This document shows positions 50,381-59,365 of a stretch of DNA of 64,000 bases, piece after piece; position 1 is the first letter of the stretch; the number at the start of each line of letters is the position of its first letter. The notes below the pieces were generated by a model. It was not told the origin of the DNA, ran no database searches, and saw only the letters and a list, made by a program, of their open reading frames with translations. The stretch spans positions 62,001 to 126,000 of the forward strand of contig CAVPEV010000046.1 in assembly GCA_963703555.1 (NCBI GenBank). The letters run 5' to 3'. Source of the stretch: CAVPEV01 sp963703555 (GTDB lineage: Bacteria; Actinomycetota; Actinomycetes; Actinomycetales; Cellulomonadaceae). Made by a program: the position numbers and the translations under genes.

Positions 50381-51805
50381 GTGGCCCGCAGGCAGGTTGA
50401 CCCTAGGGTCGTCGTCGCCGGGCTCGGGGTGTCCGGGCGCGCCGCCCGTGAGGCGCTGAGCGCCCGCGGGGCCCGTGTGGTCGCCGTGGACGAGCAGGCC
50501 GAAGGGGCCGATGTCACGGACGTCCAGGCGTTCCTGGCGGCCGGGGGTCTGCGTGAGGTGGACCTCCTCGTCGTGTCACCCGGCTGGGCACCCCACCATC
50601 CGCTGCTGGCGGCGGCACGGGCGGCCGGGGTGCCGGTGTGGAGCGAGGTCGAGCTGGCCTGGCGGATCCGCGCGGGCGGCGCGGCCGGGCCTGCGCCCTG
50701 GTTGGCGGTGACCGGGACCAACGGGAAGACGACCACGGTGGGCATGCTCGCGGCGGTGCTCGAGGCGGGCGGCGAGCGTGCCCGCGCGGTGGGCAACGTG
50801 GGCACTCCCGTCGTGCTCGCCGCGACGGACCCGACCGTCGACGTCCTGGCGGTGGAGCTGTCCAGCTTCCAGCTGCACCACACCTGGTCGATGTCGGCCG
50901 AGGCGGCGGCAGTGCTCAACGTCGCTGCGGATCACCTGGACTGGCACGGGTCGTTCGAGGCGTACGCCCGGGACAAGGGCCGCATCTACCAGCGGGTGCA
51001 GCGCGCCTGCGTGTACTTCGCTGCCGACGCCGTCACGGCGGACCTCGTGCGTCAGGCCGACGTGACGGACGGCGCGATCGCGGTCGGCTTCACCCTCGGG
51101 CCGCCCGGGGTCGGCCAGGTCGGTCTCGTCGAGGACGTCCTCGTCGACCGGGCGTTCACCACGCAACGATGGACCCACGGTGCCGACCTGGCCACGGTGG
51201 CCGACCTGGCCGCGCTGGCCGCGCCGGACGGCACGGTCCCTGCGCATGCGGTCGCCGATGCGCTCGCGGCGTCGGCGCTCGCCCTGGCCCACGGTGCGGC
51301 GCCCGACGCCGTCCGGGCCGGCCTGCGGGCCTACCGGCCGGGCGACCACCGGATCGCTCCGGTCGCCGTCGTCGACGGCGTGGCCTACGTCGACGACTCC
51401 AAGGCGACGAACGCGCACGCCGCGGCGGCCGCGCTGGCCGCGTTCCCCCCCAGGTCGGTGGTCTGGGTGGCGGGTGGTCTGGCCAAGGGGGCGAGCTTCG
51501 ACGACCTCGTGGTCGGTCGCCGGGACCGGCTCGCCGCGGCGGTCCTCATCGGGCAGGACCCACAGCCGCTGGCCGGGGCCCTGACCCGACACGCGCCCGA
51601 GGTTCCCGTGGTACGGATCGACCCCGGCGACACTGGAACGGTGATGACCCGTGCCGTCCGGGAAGCTGCCCGCCTCGCAGCCGGGCTCGGTCCCGGGGTG
51701 ACGGTCCTGCTCGCCCCGGCGTGCGCGTCGATGGACCAGTTCGCCTCCTATGCCGTGCGTGGCGAGGCCTTCGCCGACGCCGTCCGCGCCCTGGCGGCGA
51801 CGTGA
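50381..51805 (+). CDS. murD: UDP-MurNAc-L-Ala D-Glu ligase MurD
   Basis: MurD adds D-glutamate to UDP-MurNAc-L-Ala. The 474-residue protein has VAGLGVSGRAAREAL at the N-terminus, the P-loop TGTNGKTTTVGML, ELSSFQLH, NVAADHLDWHGS, and a late VDDSKATNAHAAAAAL. The GTG starts directly at 50381, immediately after the mraY stop. Its stop overlaps the ftsW ATG by one base (TGATG). Confidence 0.96.
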   Translation: MARRQVDPRVVVAGLGVSGRAAREALSARGARVVAVDEQAEGADVTDVQAFLAAGGLREVDLLVVSPGWAPHHPLLAAARAAGVPVWSEVELAWRIRAGGAAGPAPWLAVTGTNGKTTTVGMLAAVLEAGGERARAVGNVGTPVVLAATDPTVDVLAVELSSFQLHHTWSMSAEAAAVLNVAADHLDWHGSFEAYARDKGRIYQRVQRACVYFAADAVTADLVRQADVTDGAIAVGFTLGPPGVGQVGLVEDVLVDRAFTTQRWTHGADLATVADLAALAAPDGTVPAHAVADALAASALALAHGAAPDAVRAGLRAYRPGDHRIAPVAVVDGVAYVDDSKATNAHAAAAALAAFPPRSVVWVAGGLAKGASFDDLVVGRRDRLAAAVLIGQDPQPLAGALTRHAPEVPVVRIDPGDTGTVMTRAVREAARLAAGLGPGVTVLLAPACASMDQFASYAVRGEAFADAVRALAAT

Positions 51806-53064
51806 TGACAGCGGCGCCCGCTCGCGTGGCGGCCGGCGCGCCTGCGCCCGGCACCGGCGCCGAGCCGGTCCGTGCCGGGTCTCGGTGGGGTCACTGGAAC
51901 AGCGCGGTGACCAGCTACTACGTGATCATCGGGGCCACGGCGCTGTTGCTCATCCTCGGGCTGGTCATGGTGCTGTCGAGCTCGAGCGTCGAGTCGATCG
52001 CCGCCGGCCGGTCCCCGTACGCCGTGTTCGTCGATCAGGCGCGGTACGCGATCATGGCACTGCCCGTGGCCTGGGTGGCGTCCCGCCTGCCCAGCCGGCT
52101 CTATCAGCGGTGGGCGTGGCCCGTGCTCGGTCTGGCTGCCGTCCTCCAGCTGCTCGTCTTCGTCCCGGGCATCGGGTTCGGCGCGCACGGCAACCGCAAC
52201 TGGATCCACCTGGCCGGCCTGACCGCTCAGCCGTCGGAGGCGATCAAGCTGGCCCTGGCCCTGTGGCTGGGTGCGGTGCTGTCCCGGAAGGCGTCGCTGC
52301 TGGGCGACTGGGGCCACGTCCTCGTGCCCGTCGTGCCCGTGTCCGGCCTGATGATCGGACTGGTCCTGCTCGGCCACGACCTGGGCACCGCCCTGGTGAT
52401 GATGGTGCTGGTCGTCGGTGCGCTGTTCGTCGCCGGGGTGCCGATGCGCATGCTCACCGGCCTGGCGGCGATGGCCGGGCTGGTGGCCGGTGGCCTGGCG
52501 CTGACCAGTGACTCGAGGTTGTCCCGGATCATGTCCTGGTTCGGTGCGGGCTGCGACGTGCTCAACGAGTGCTACCAGACCGTGCACGGCGTGCAGGCCC
52601 TGGCGACAGGTGGCTGGGCCGGGCTGGGGCTCGGCCAGAGCCGGGAGAAGTGGTCCTACCTGCCCGAGGCCCACAACGACTTCATCTTCGCGATCATCGG
52701 GGAGGAGCTCGGTCTGGTGGGTACCCTCCTGGTGCTCGCCCTGTTCGCCCTCCTGGCGCTGGCCATGCTGCGCGTCATGCGGCGCCACCCGGACCCGTTC
52801 GTCCGGGTGACCACGGGCGCGGTGCTGTGCTGGGTGATCGGCCAGGCGATGGTGAACGTCGCCGTGGTGATCGGCCTGCTGCCGGTGATCGGGGTGCCGC
52901 TGCCGCTGGTCTCCGCCGGTGGCTCGGCGCTGGTGACCACCCTGGTCGCGATCGGCGTCGTCGTGTCGTTCGCCCGGTCCGAGCCCGGTGCGCGGGAGGC
53001 TCTGGCTGCTCGGCCCGGCGTGGTCCGGCGCTCGCTGGCCGTCATCGGGGCGTCCCGTGCCTGA
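51805..53064 (+). CDS. ftsW: Septal glycosyltransferase FtsW (SEDS family)
   Basis: FtsW polymerises lipid II at the septum in partnership with FtsI. The 419-residue protein has a ~40-residue cytoplasmic N-terminus, then about ten transmembrane helices. SEDS motifs include GFGAHGNRNWIHL, LLGHDLGTALVM, EAHNDFIFAIIGEELGL and PLPLVSAGGSAL. ATG 51805 overlaps the murD stop. Its stop overlaps the GTG of the murG-murC fusion by eight bases (GTGCCTGA). Confidence 0.96.
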   Translation: MTAAPARVAAGAPAPGTGAEPVRAGSRWGHWNSAVTSYYVIIGATALLLILGLVMVLSSSSVESIAAGRSPYAVFVDQARYAIMALPVAWVASRLPSRLYQRWAWPVLGLAAVLQLLVFVPGIGFGAHGNRNWIHLAGLTAQPSEAIKLALALWLGAVLSRKASLLGDWGHVLVPVVPVSGLMIGLVLLGHDLGTALVMMVLVVGALFVAGVPMRMLTGLAAMAGLVAGGLALTSDSRLSRIMSWFGAGCDVLNECYQTVHGVQALATGGWAGLGLGQSREKWSYLPEAHNDFIFAIIGEELGLVGTLLVLALFALLALAMLRVMRRHPDPFVRVTTGAVLCWVIGQAMVNVAVVIGLLPVIGVPLPLVSAGGSALVTTLVAIGVVVSFARSEPGAREALAARPGVVRRSLAVIGASRA

Positions 53065-55675
53065 GCGTTCCATCCTGCTCGCGGGCGGTGGCACGGCCGG
53101 CCACGTCAACCCGCTGCTCGCCGTGGCGGCGGAGCTGCGCCGACGCGACCCGCAGGCGCGCGTGACGGTGCTCGGCACGAGCGAGGGCCTGGAGTCGCAG
53201 CTGGTGCCGGAGGCTGGTCTGCCTCTGGTGGTGGTCCCACGGGTGCCCATGCCGCGCCGGCCCACGCCCGAGTGGTTCGGGCTCCCTGGTCGCCTGCGGG
53301 GCGCGGTCCGGGCCGCGGACCGCGCCATCCTCGACGCGCGGGTCGAGGTCGTGGTCGGGTTCGGCGGCTACGTGTCGACCCCGGCGTACCTGGCCGCGCA
53401 CGCCCGGCGGCTGCCGATCGTCGTGCACGAGCAGAATGCCCGGCCCGGGGTGGCGAACCGGCTGGGGGCGCGGTGGGCCACCCGAGTGGCGGTGACCTTC
53501 CCCGGCACCCGGTTGCCGGGAGCCGTGGTGACGGGTCTGCCGCTGCGGCCCGCCGTGGTCGGGCTGCTGGCCGCCCGGCAGGCCGACCCGCAGGGCACCC
53601 GGGCGCGTGCCGCGGCCGACCTCGGCCTGGCCCCCGACCTGCCCACCCTCCTGGTCACCGGCGGCTCGCTCGGCGCGGTGAGCCTGAACGCGGCGGTCGC
53701 CGCGGCGGCGGCCGACCTGCTCGACGGCGCCCAGGTGCTGCACCTCACCGGCGCCGGCAAGGCGGAGGCGGTACGGGCTGCCGTGCGCGGGGTGCCGGGG
53801 GCCGAGCGGTACCACGTGCGGGAGTACCTCACCGAGATGGAGCAGGCGCTCGCGGTGGCGGACGTGGTGGTGTGCCGGGCCGGTGCGGGGACGGTGAGCG
53901 AGCTCACCGCGCTGGGCCTGCCTGCGGTGTACGTCCCTCTGCCGGTCGGCAACGGCGAGCAGCGGTTCAACGCTGCTGCCGTCGTGCAGGCCGGGGGCGG
54001 CCTGCTGGTGGCCGACGGTGCCCTCACCCCGGCCTGGCTGCACGAGCACGTCCGCGGTCTGCTCGTCGGCCCGGGTGCCGCGCAGCTGCGGGCTCGGATG
54101 GGTGCGGCGGCCGCGTCGGTCGGCATCCTCGATGCGACGGCGCGGGTCGCCGACCTCGTCGAGGATGCTCTGGCCGGGGCCGGGGCCGAGGCCGAGGGCG
54201 GGGGCGAGGCCGACGCGGCCCGCCGGGCCGGGCGGCTCGACGAACCGGCCCCGGCGGAGGTGGTCCCGCTGGCCGACCTCGGGCGCACGCACCTGCTCGG
54301 TGTCGGCGGCGCGGGCATGTCGGTCGTGGCCGAGCTGCTGGCGGCACGGGGTGTGGTCGTGAGCGGGTGCGACGCGCACGACGGTCCGGCCCTCGGGCGG
54401 CTGCGGGCTGCCGGCCTGCCCGTCGTGGTGGGTCATGACGTCGAGCACGTCGAGGCCGCTGACACGCTCGTGGTGACCAGCGCCGTGCGGCAGACGACGC
54501 CCGAGCTGGTCGAGGCACGCCGGCGGGGGCTTCGGGTGCTGCACCGCTCCCAGGCGCTGGTGGCGTTGATGGCCGGGCGGGACGTGGTGGCCGTCGCCGG
54601 CGCCCACGGCAAGACCACGACGTCGGCGATGGTCGCTGCCGCGCTGGTGGGCGCGGGCCTGGACCCGTCGGTGGCGATCGGCGGGACCGTACTCAGCGAC
54701 GACGGGTCCGCCCGCGGGGCGCGCGCCGGCGCCGGCCGGCCGTTCGTCGCCGAGGCGGACGAGTCGGACGGGTCCTTCCTGGTGTACCGGCCCACGGTCG
54801 CGGTGGTGACCAACGTCGAGCCCGACCACCTGGACCACTACGGCACGACGGAGGCGTTCGAGCAGGCATTCGTCGACCTCACCGGACGGATCGTGGACGG
54901 CGGGCTGCTCGTGGCGTGCGCGGACGACGTCGGCGCCCGTCGGCTGGTCGAGCGCACCCGGGCGGGCCTCGGGCGCCGCGGAGTGCGGGTGGTCACGTAC
55001 GGCACGGCGCCCGACGCCGACGTCGAGGTGGGTGCGATGGTGGCCGACGCGGATCGGGCGGTGTGGTCGGTGCCTCTGGCGCCGCGCCGACCGGACGCAC
55101 CGGCGGCGGTCACGGTGGCGCTGTCGGTGCCCGGCGCGCAGAACGCGCTCGACGCAGCGGCTGCATGGCTCGCCGCGGTCGGCGTGGGGGCGGACCCAGC
55201 GGCGGCCGCCGAGGGGCTGGCGGCCTTCCGGGGGACCGCACGGCGCTTCGAGGTCCGTGGCCGGGCCGGCGGCGTCCTCGTCGTCGACGACTACGCCCAC
55301 CACCCCACCGAGGTGGACGTGCTGCTGAGGCAGGCTCGGTCGGTGGCCGGCGCCGGTCGTGTCCTCGTCGTGTTCCAGCCGCACCTGTACTCGCGCACCA
55401 GGACGTTCGCGGAGCGGTTCGCCCAGACGCTCGATCTGGCCGACGTGGCCGTCGTCACCGACGTGTACGCCGCGCGGGAGGAGTGGGACCCCGACGTGTC
55501 GGGGGAGACGATCACCCGGCACGCGCGGCGGGCCGTGTCCGTCCCGGACCGGCACGACGCGGCACGGCGGGTCGCCGCTGCCGCTCTGCCCGGCGACCTC
55601 GTGCTCACCGTCGGGGCGGGCGACGTCACCGAGCTCGGTGCCGAGATCCTCGAGCTCCTGGCTGCACGCTCGTGA
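53057..55675 (+). CDS. murG-murC: MurG-MurC fusion (lipid II synthase glycosyltransferase plus UDP-MurNAc-L-Ala ligase)
   Basis: One uninterrupted 872-residue frame covers two enzymes. Residues 1 to about 365 are MurG, which adds GlcNAc to lipid I: LLAGGGTAGHVNPLLAVA, VVGFGGYVSTPAYLAA, VHEQNARPGVANR, VTGGSLGA and CRAGAGTVSELTALG. A Gly/Ala/Glu-rich linker (about 366-400) follows. Residues from about 405 are MurC, which ligates L-alanine: LLGVGGAGMSVVAELL, AHGKTTTS with Lys519, EADESDGSFL, NVEPDHLDHYG and DDYAHHPTEVD. No stop or convincing internal start separates them. The only nearby candidate, GTG 54260 (Val402), has its purine-rich stretch touching it. The usual separate genes are thus joined. 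GTG 53057 overlaps the ftsW stop. Confidence 0.9.
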   Translation: MPERSILLAGGGTAGHVNPLLAVAAELRRRDPQARVTVLGTSEGLESQLVPEAGLPLVVVPRVPMPRRPTPEWFGLPGRLRGAVRAADRAILDARVEVVVGFGGYVSTPAYLAAHARRLPIVVHEQNARPGVANRLGARWATRVAVTFPGTRLPGAVVTGLPLRPAVVGLLAARQADPQGTRARAAADLGLAPDLPTLLVTGGSLGAVSLNAAVAAAAADLLDGAQVLHLTGAGKAEAVRAAVRGVPGAERYHVREYLTEMEQALAVADVVVCRAGAGTVSELTALGLPAVYVPLPVGNGEQRFNAAAVVQAGGGLLVADGALTPAWLHEHVRGLLVGPGAAQLRARMGAAAASVGILDATARVADLVEDALAGAGAEAEGGGEADAARRAGRLDEPAPAEVVPLADLGRTHLLGVGGAGMSVVAELLAARGVVVSGCDAHDGPALGRLRAAGLPVVVGHDVEHVEAADTLVVTSAVRQTTPELVEARRRGLRVLHRSQALVALMAGRDVVAVAGAHGKTTTSAMVAAALVGAGLDPSVAIGGTVLSDDGSARGARAGAGRPFVAEADESDGSFLVYRPTVAVVTNVEPDHLDHYGTTEAFEQAFVDLTGRIVDGGLLVACADDVGARRLVERTRAGLGRRGVRVVTYGTAPDADVEVGAMVADADRAVWSVPLAPRRPDAPAAVTVALSVPGAQNALDAAAAWLAAVGVGADPAAAAEGLAAFRGTARRFEVRGRAGGVLVVDDYAHHPTEVDVLLRQARSVAGAGRVLVVFQPHLYSRTRTFAERFAQTLDLADVAVVTDVYAAREEWDPDVSGETITRHARRAVSVPDRHDAARRVAAAALPGDLVLTVGAGDVTELGAEILELLAARS

Positions 55676-56595
55676 GCCCCCGCCGACCGCAGGCGCCGGT
55701 CCGGGTCGCCCCGGCGCGTCGGTCTGCGCAACGCGCACCGGCAGACCCTGCCGCTGTGCCGGTGCCGCCCCGGCGTGCCGCTGAGCGGCCGCCGGTCGGC
55801 TCGCGGTCCGGCACGGCGGCTGTGGGGCGGCACGGGCGGGTGCCGCCGGCGGGCCCGTCGGTGGTGTCGCAGGGTTCGGCCGCGCGGTTCGCCGAGCGTG
55901 CTCGCGCACGCCGCAGGCTCACGGTGCGTCGTGCGGCGATCCTCGGTGGTTGCCTGCTCGCGGCGGGCCTGCTGGCCTGGGTGCTGTTGTGGTCCCCGGT
56001 GCTGGGGCTGCGCGCCGACGACGTGCAGGTCTCCGGTGCGGGCGGGGTGGTGGACGTGCAGCAGGTTCGGGCCGTCGTCGGCGCGCACGACGGGACACCC
56101 CTGCCCCGGCTCGACCTGGGCGCGGTCCGGGCGGCGGTGCTCGACGTCCCCGGCGTCCGTGCCGTCGAGGTGAGCAGGGACTGGCCGCACGGTGTCGTCC
56201 TCGGGCTGGTCGCCAGGGAGCCGGTGGCCGCCGTCCCGGACGGGACCGGTTTCGGCCTGCTGGACGACGAGGGTGTCCAGGTCGGTCGGGTGGATACCGC
56301 GCCGAACGGTCTGCCGGTCGTCGACGTGCCGGCGGACGATCCCCGGACCGTGACCGCCGTGCTCGCCGTGCTGCACGGGTTGCCGCCCGGGCTCCTCGCG
56401 GACGTCGGCTCGGTGTCGGCGCAGTCCCTGGACACCGTGCGGCTCGGGCTGCGGGACGGCACGCAGGTGGAGTGGGGGAGCGCCGACCAGACAGCGCTCA
56501 AGGCCGCGGTGCTGCAGGCGCTGCGGGCTGCCCCGCAGAGCGCCGGGGCCCGGGTGGTCGACGTCTCCGCCCCGACCCTGCCGGTCACCCGCTGA
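55672..56595 (+). CDS. ftsQ: Cell division protein FtsQ
   Basis: This 307-residue bitopic divisome protein has a long Pro/Arg-rich cytoplasmic N-terminus (~90 residues). A transmembrane helix (AAILGGCLLAAGLLAWVLLW) and a POTRA domain (LRADDVQVSGAGGVV to VLGLVAREPVAAV) follow. It recruits FtsL and regulates FtsW/FtsI. GTG 55672 overlaps the murC part's stop (GTGA). It is followed by the ftsZ promoter region; no ftsA is present between them. Confidence 0.93.
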   Translation: MSPRRPQAPVRVAPARRSAQRAPADPAAVPVPPRRAAERPPVGSRSGTAAVGRHGRVPPAGPSVVSQGSAARFAERARARRRLTVRRAAILGGCLLAAGLLAWVLLWSPVLGLRADDVQVSGAGGVVDVQQVRAVVGAHDGTPLPRLDLGAVRAAVLDVPGVRAVEVSRDWPHGVVLGLVAREPVAAVPDGTGFGLLDDEGVQVGRVDTAPNGLPVVDVPADDPRTVTAVLAVLHGLPPGLLADVGSVSAQSLDTVRLGLRDGTQVEWGSADQTALKAAVLQALRAAPQSAGARVVDVSAPTLPVTR

Positions 56596-56735
56596 GCGGG
56601 CCCGACGGTCCGCGCACCGGGCCGCGCGCGCACGACTCGCGGGCCCGCCGCAGGCACGAGTCGCGGGCGACACGCACCGCACGGTCGTTGATCCGGACGG
56701 GATGCACACCTACCGTCGCACACGACAGCAGGGTC

Positions 56736-56770
56736 TGACATAACTATAACCCTCTACCTGAGGGTGAATG
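56736..56770 (+). promoter_or_regulatory. AT-rich ftsZ promoter region with inverted repeat
   Basis: In otherwise very GC-rich DNA, TGACATAACTATAACCCTC (56736-56754) forms an AT-rich stretch of promoter-like character (TATAAC). It runs into a 6-bp inverted repeat, ACCCTC-tacct-GAGGGT (56749-56765). It lies 47-75 bp before the ftsZ start, so ftsZ probably has its own promoter in addition to read-through from the cluster. Confidence 0.6.
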
Positions 56771-56811
56771 TTTCCGACGATCCCCGCACGACACGACGAG
56801 AGGGACCTCCT

Positions 56812-58023
56812 GTGGCAGCTCCTCAGAACTACCTGGCGGTCATCAAGGTCGTCGGGATCGGCGGCGGCGGCGTCAACGCCGTGAACCGGATGATCGAGGT
56901 CGGTCTGAAGGGCGTGGAGTTCATCGCCGTCAACACCGACGCCCAGGCGCTGCTGATGTCCGATGCCGACGTCAAGCTCGACGTCGGTCGCGAGCTCACC
57001 CGAGGTCTCGGAGCGGGTGCAGACCCCGAGGTCGGTCGGCGAGCAGCCGAGGACCACACCGAGGAGATCGAGGACGTGCTTCGCGGGGCGGACATGGTGT
57101 TCGTCACCGCGGGGGAGGGCGGCGGCACCGGGACCGGCGGCGCACCCGTGGTCGCCCGGATCGCCCGCTCCCTCGGTTCACTGACCATCGGTGTCGTCAC
57201 CCGGCCGTTCACCTTCGAGGGGCGGCGCCGCTCGGTGCAGGCCGAGACCGGGATCGAGGGTCTGCGGGCGGAGGTCGACACGCTCATCGTCATACCGAAC
57301 GACCGTCTGCTGTCCATCTCCGACCGCTCGGTGTCGGTGCTCGACGCGTTCCGGTCCGCGGACCAGGTGCTGCTCTCCGGTGTCCAGGGGATCACGGATC
57401 TCATCACGACGCCCGGGCTGATCAACCTGGACTTCGCCGACGTCAAGTCCATCATGCAGGGTGCCGGGTCGGCCTTGATGGGCATCGGTTCCGCGCGCGG
57501 GGAGGACCGGGCCGTGCAGGCGGCCGAGCTGGCCATCTCGTCCCCGTTGCTGGAGGCGAGCATCGACGGTGCCCATGGCGTGCTGCTGAGCATCCAGGGC
57601 GGCTCCGACCTCGGGCTCTTCGAGATCAACGAGGCAGCACGCCTGGTCCAGGAGGCCGCGCACCCGGAGGCGAACATCATCTTCGGAGCCGTCATCGACG
57701 ACGCCCTGGGTGACGAGGTGCGGGTGACCGTCATCGCTGCGGGGTTCGACAGCGGCTCTCCGTCGGTGCGTCACGATGCCCGGGCGCTGGGCCAGGTGGT
57801 CGGCGCCGACGGCGCACCGGCACCCGTGGTGGGGACGACGGGTGAGCCGGTAGCGGCGGGCGGCGGCCCGACGCACGCGGCGCCGCTCCCCGGTGTCCCG
57901 GTGGACGCCGAGCTGCCCCGGTTCCTCGACCCGACCGCAGAACCGCTCGAGGTGCCTCGGGTCCTGGAGGAGGGGTCGCGCACGCAGCCGGACGAGCTGG
58001 ACGTGCCCGACTTCCTCAAGTGA
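56812..58023 (+). CDS. ftsZ: Cell division GTPase FtsZ
   Basis: FtsZ is the tubulin-like protein that forms the Z-ring. The 403-residue protein has VVGIGGGGVNAVNRMIE, the tubulin signature GGGTGTGGAP, ITDLITTPGLINLDFADVK, and a variable C-terminal linker. It ends in DELDVPDFLK, the short peptide that binds partners such as SepF. GTG 56812 follows GAGAGGGA and gives AAPQNYLAVIKVVG, the standard actinobacterial start. An upstream in-frame GTG (56764) would add 16 unconserved residues. The stop overlaps pgeF. Confidence 0.98.
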   Translation: MAAPQNYLAVIKVVGIGGGGVNAVNRMIEVGLKGVEFIAVNTDAQALLMSDADVKLDVGRELTRGLGAGADPEVGRRAAEDHTEEIEDVLRGADMVFVTAGEGGGTGTGGAPVVARIARSLGSLTIGVVTRPFTFEGRRRSVQAETGIEGLRAEVDTLIVIPNDRLLSISDRSVSVLDAFRSADQVLLSGVQGITDLITTPGLINLDFADVKSIMQGAGSALMGIGSARGEDRAVQAAELAISSPLLEASIDGAHGVLLSIQGGSDLGLFEINEAARLVQEAAHPEANIIFGAVIDDALGDEVRVTVIAAGFDSGSPSVRHDARALGQVVGADGAPAPVVGTTGEPVAAGGGPTHAAPLPGVPVDAELPRFLDPTAEPLEVPRVLEEGSRTQPDELDVPDFLK

Positions 58024-58865
58024 CGCCGGGCCGGCGAGCGGCCACCCCGGCGGACCTCGGGGGGCCGCCGGGCCTCGAGGTCCTCGAGGTGGATCTCGGG
58101 CCCCGGGTGCTCGCCGGCTTCACGCTGCGGGGGCGCGGCGGCAGCCCGGCTCCGTGGGCGGGTCTGAACCTCGGGCTGCACGTCGGGGACGATCCCGTCC
58201 GGGTCGCCGCGCACCGCGCCCGCGTGCAGGGCTGGGTCGGCGCCCCGGTCGCCTATGCCGACCAGCGCCACGGTGCCCTCGTGCACCGGGTGGACGCGGT
58301 GCCGACCGGCTCGGTGGTCGCCGTCGCGGACGCCCTCCTGACGACGCGGACCGACGTCGCCGTTGCCGTCCTGGTAGCCGACTGCGTCCCGGTCCTGCTG
58401 GCGGATCCGGCCGCGGGTGTGGTGGCGGCCGTGCACGCCGGCCGGCGCGGGCTGGTCGCCGGGGTCCTGCAGGCGGCGCTCGCTGCCCTGGAGGATGCCG
58501 GGGCGGACCTGTCGCGCACCCGCGCGGTGGTGGGGCCGGCCATCGACGGCGCTGCCTACGAAGTGCCGGCCGACCTGCAGGCCGAGGTCGCGGAGCTGGT
58601 CCCGGAGGCGGCCTGCACGACGGCGTGGGGCACCCCGGGTCTGGACCTGCCGGGCGCCGCTTCCGCCGTGCTGATGCGGGCCGGCGTCGCCGTCCACCGG
58701 GTCGCGGCGTCCACGTGGTCCGACCCGCGGCTGTACTCCTACCGCAGGGCCCGGGACGGGGCCGGACCCCGGGCCATGGCCGGTACGACCGGCCGGTTCG
58801 CCGGTGTGGTGCGCCTGCTCGACGCGCCGCGTGTCGTCCCGGTCGGACGGCGTGAGTGGCACTAG
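58020..58865 (+). CDS. pgeF: Peptidoglycan editing factor PgeF (YfiH/laccase-domain)
   Basis: The PgeF family of Cu-oxidase_4 proteins are purine nucleoside hydrolases/phosphorylases in some bacteria and limit misincorporation in peptidoglycan in E. coli. The 281-residue protein retains ADQRHG, LVADCVPVLLAD (Cys) and VHAGRRG (His), so the metal/active-site residues are present. The usual Trp in AGWRGL is Arg here, and the later Cys-containing GPxxCGxCYEV segment reads GPAIDGAAYEVP. GTG 58020 overlaps the ftsZ stop. No yggS follows it, unlike in many actinobacteria. Confidence 0.9.
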   Translation: MTPGRRAATPADLGGPPGLEVLEVDLGPRVLAGFTLRGRGGSPAPWAGLNLGLHVGDDPVRVAAHRARVQGWVGAPVAYADQRHGALVHRVDAVPTGSVVAVADALLTTRTDVAVAVLVADCVPVLLADPAAGVVAAVHAGRRGLVAGVLQAALAALEDAGADLSRTRAVVGPAIDGAAYEVPADLQAEVAELVPEAACTTAWGTPGLDLPGAASAVLMRAGVAVHRVAASTWSDPRLYSYRRARDGAGPRAMAGTTGRFAGVVRLLDAPRVVPVGRREWH

Positions 58866-58909
58866 CCTGGCCCGCAGGTCACCGACACACGCACAGGACG
58901 GGGAACCCG

Positions 58910-59365
58910 ATGGCCGGAGCGCTGCGCAGGACGATGCTGTACCTCGGCCTCGCCGACGACGCGGGTGAGCAGGCCGTCGAGGATGACGGCTACGACGAGT
59001 CGGAGATGACGATGGCCGAGGAGCACCAGGCCCAGGTGACGCCGCTGCGGCGAGCATCCGTCCAGGCCGTCGCACCTGCTGGCGAGCTGCGGCGGATCAC
59101 CACCGTCCACCCACGCTCCTACAACGACGCCCGGACGATCGGTGAGGCCTTCCGCGAGGGCACACCGGTGATCATCAACCTCACCGACATGGACGACGCG
59201 GACGCGAAGCGGTTGGTGGACTTCTCGGCCGGCATCGTGTTCGGCCTGCACGGTGCGATCGAACGGGTGACGAGCAAGGTCTTCCTGCTCTCCCCCTCGC
59301 ATGTGGAGGTCATCGGCGAAGAGGGCTCGGACGCCCCGCGGTCGACCTTCTACAACCAGAGCTGA
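58910..59365 (+). CDS. sepF: Cell division protein SepF
   Basis: SepF tethers FtsZ to the membrane, replacing FtsA. The 151-residue protein has an N-terminal amphipathic start (AGALRRTMLYLGL) for membrane binding, an acidic linker, and the SepF domain. That domain carries RITTVHPRSYNDARTIGEAFREG, PVIINLTDMDDADAKRLVDF and SAGIVFGLHGAIERV. ATG 58910 gives the family's membrane anchor. Its stop overlaps yggT (TGATG). Confidence 0.97.
   Translation: MAGALRRTMLYLGLADDAGEQAVEDDGYDESEMTMAEEHQAQVTPLRRASVQAVAPAGELRRITTVHPRSYNDARTIGEAFREGTPVIINLTDMDDADAKRLVDFSAGIVFGLHGAIERVTSKVFLLSPSHVEVIGEEGSDAPRSTFYNQS

Noticed and set aside
54260..55675. A separate murC starting at GTG 54260
   Set aside because: Purines touch the GTG without spacing, the preceding linker is in the same open frame, and there is no stop before it. 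A fusion is the simpler reading.
53042..55909. A 955-residue open frame antisense to murG-murC
   Set aside because: It is an antisense shadow. High GC at third positions removes stops on the opposite strand, and the product is low-complexity Gly/Arg/Pro-rich with no recognisable domain.
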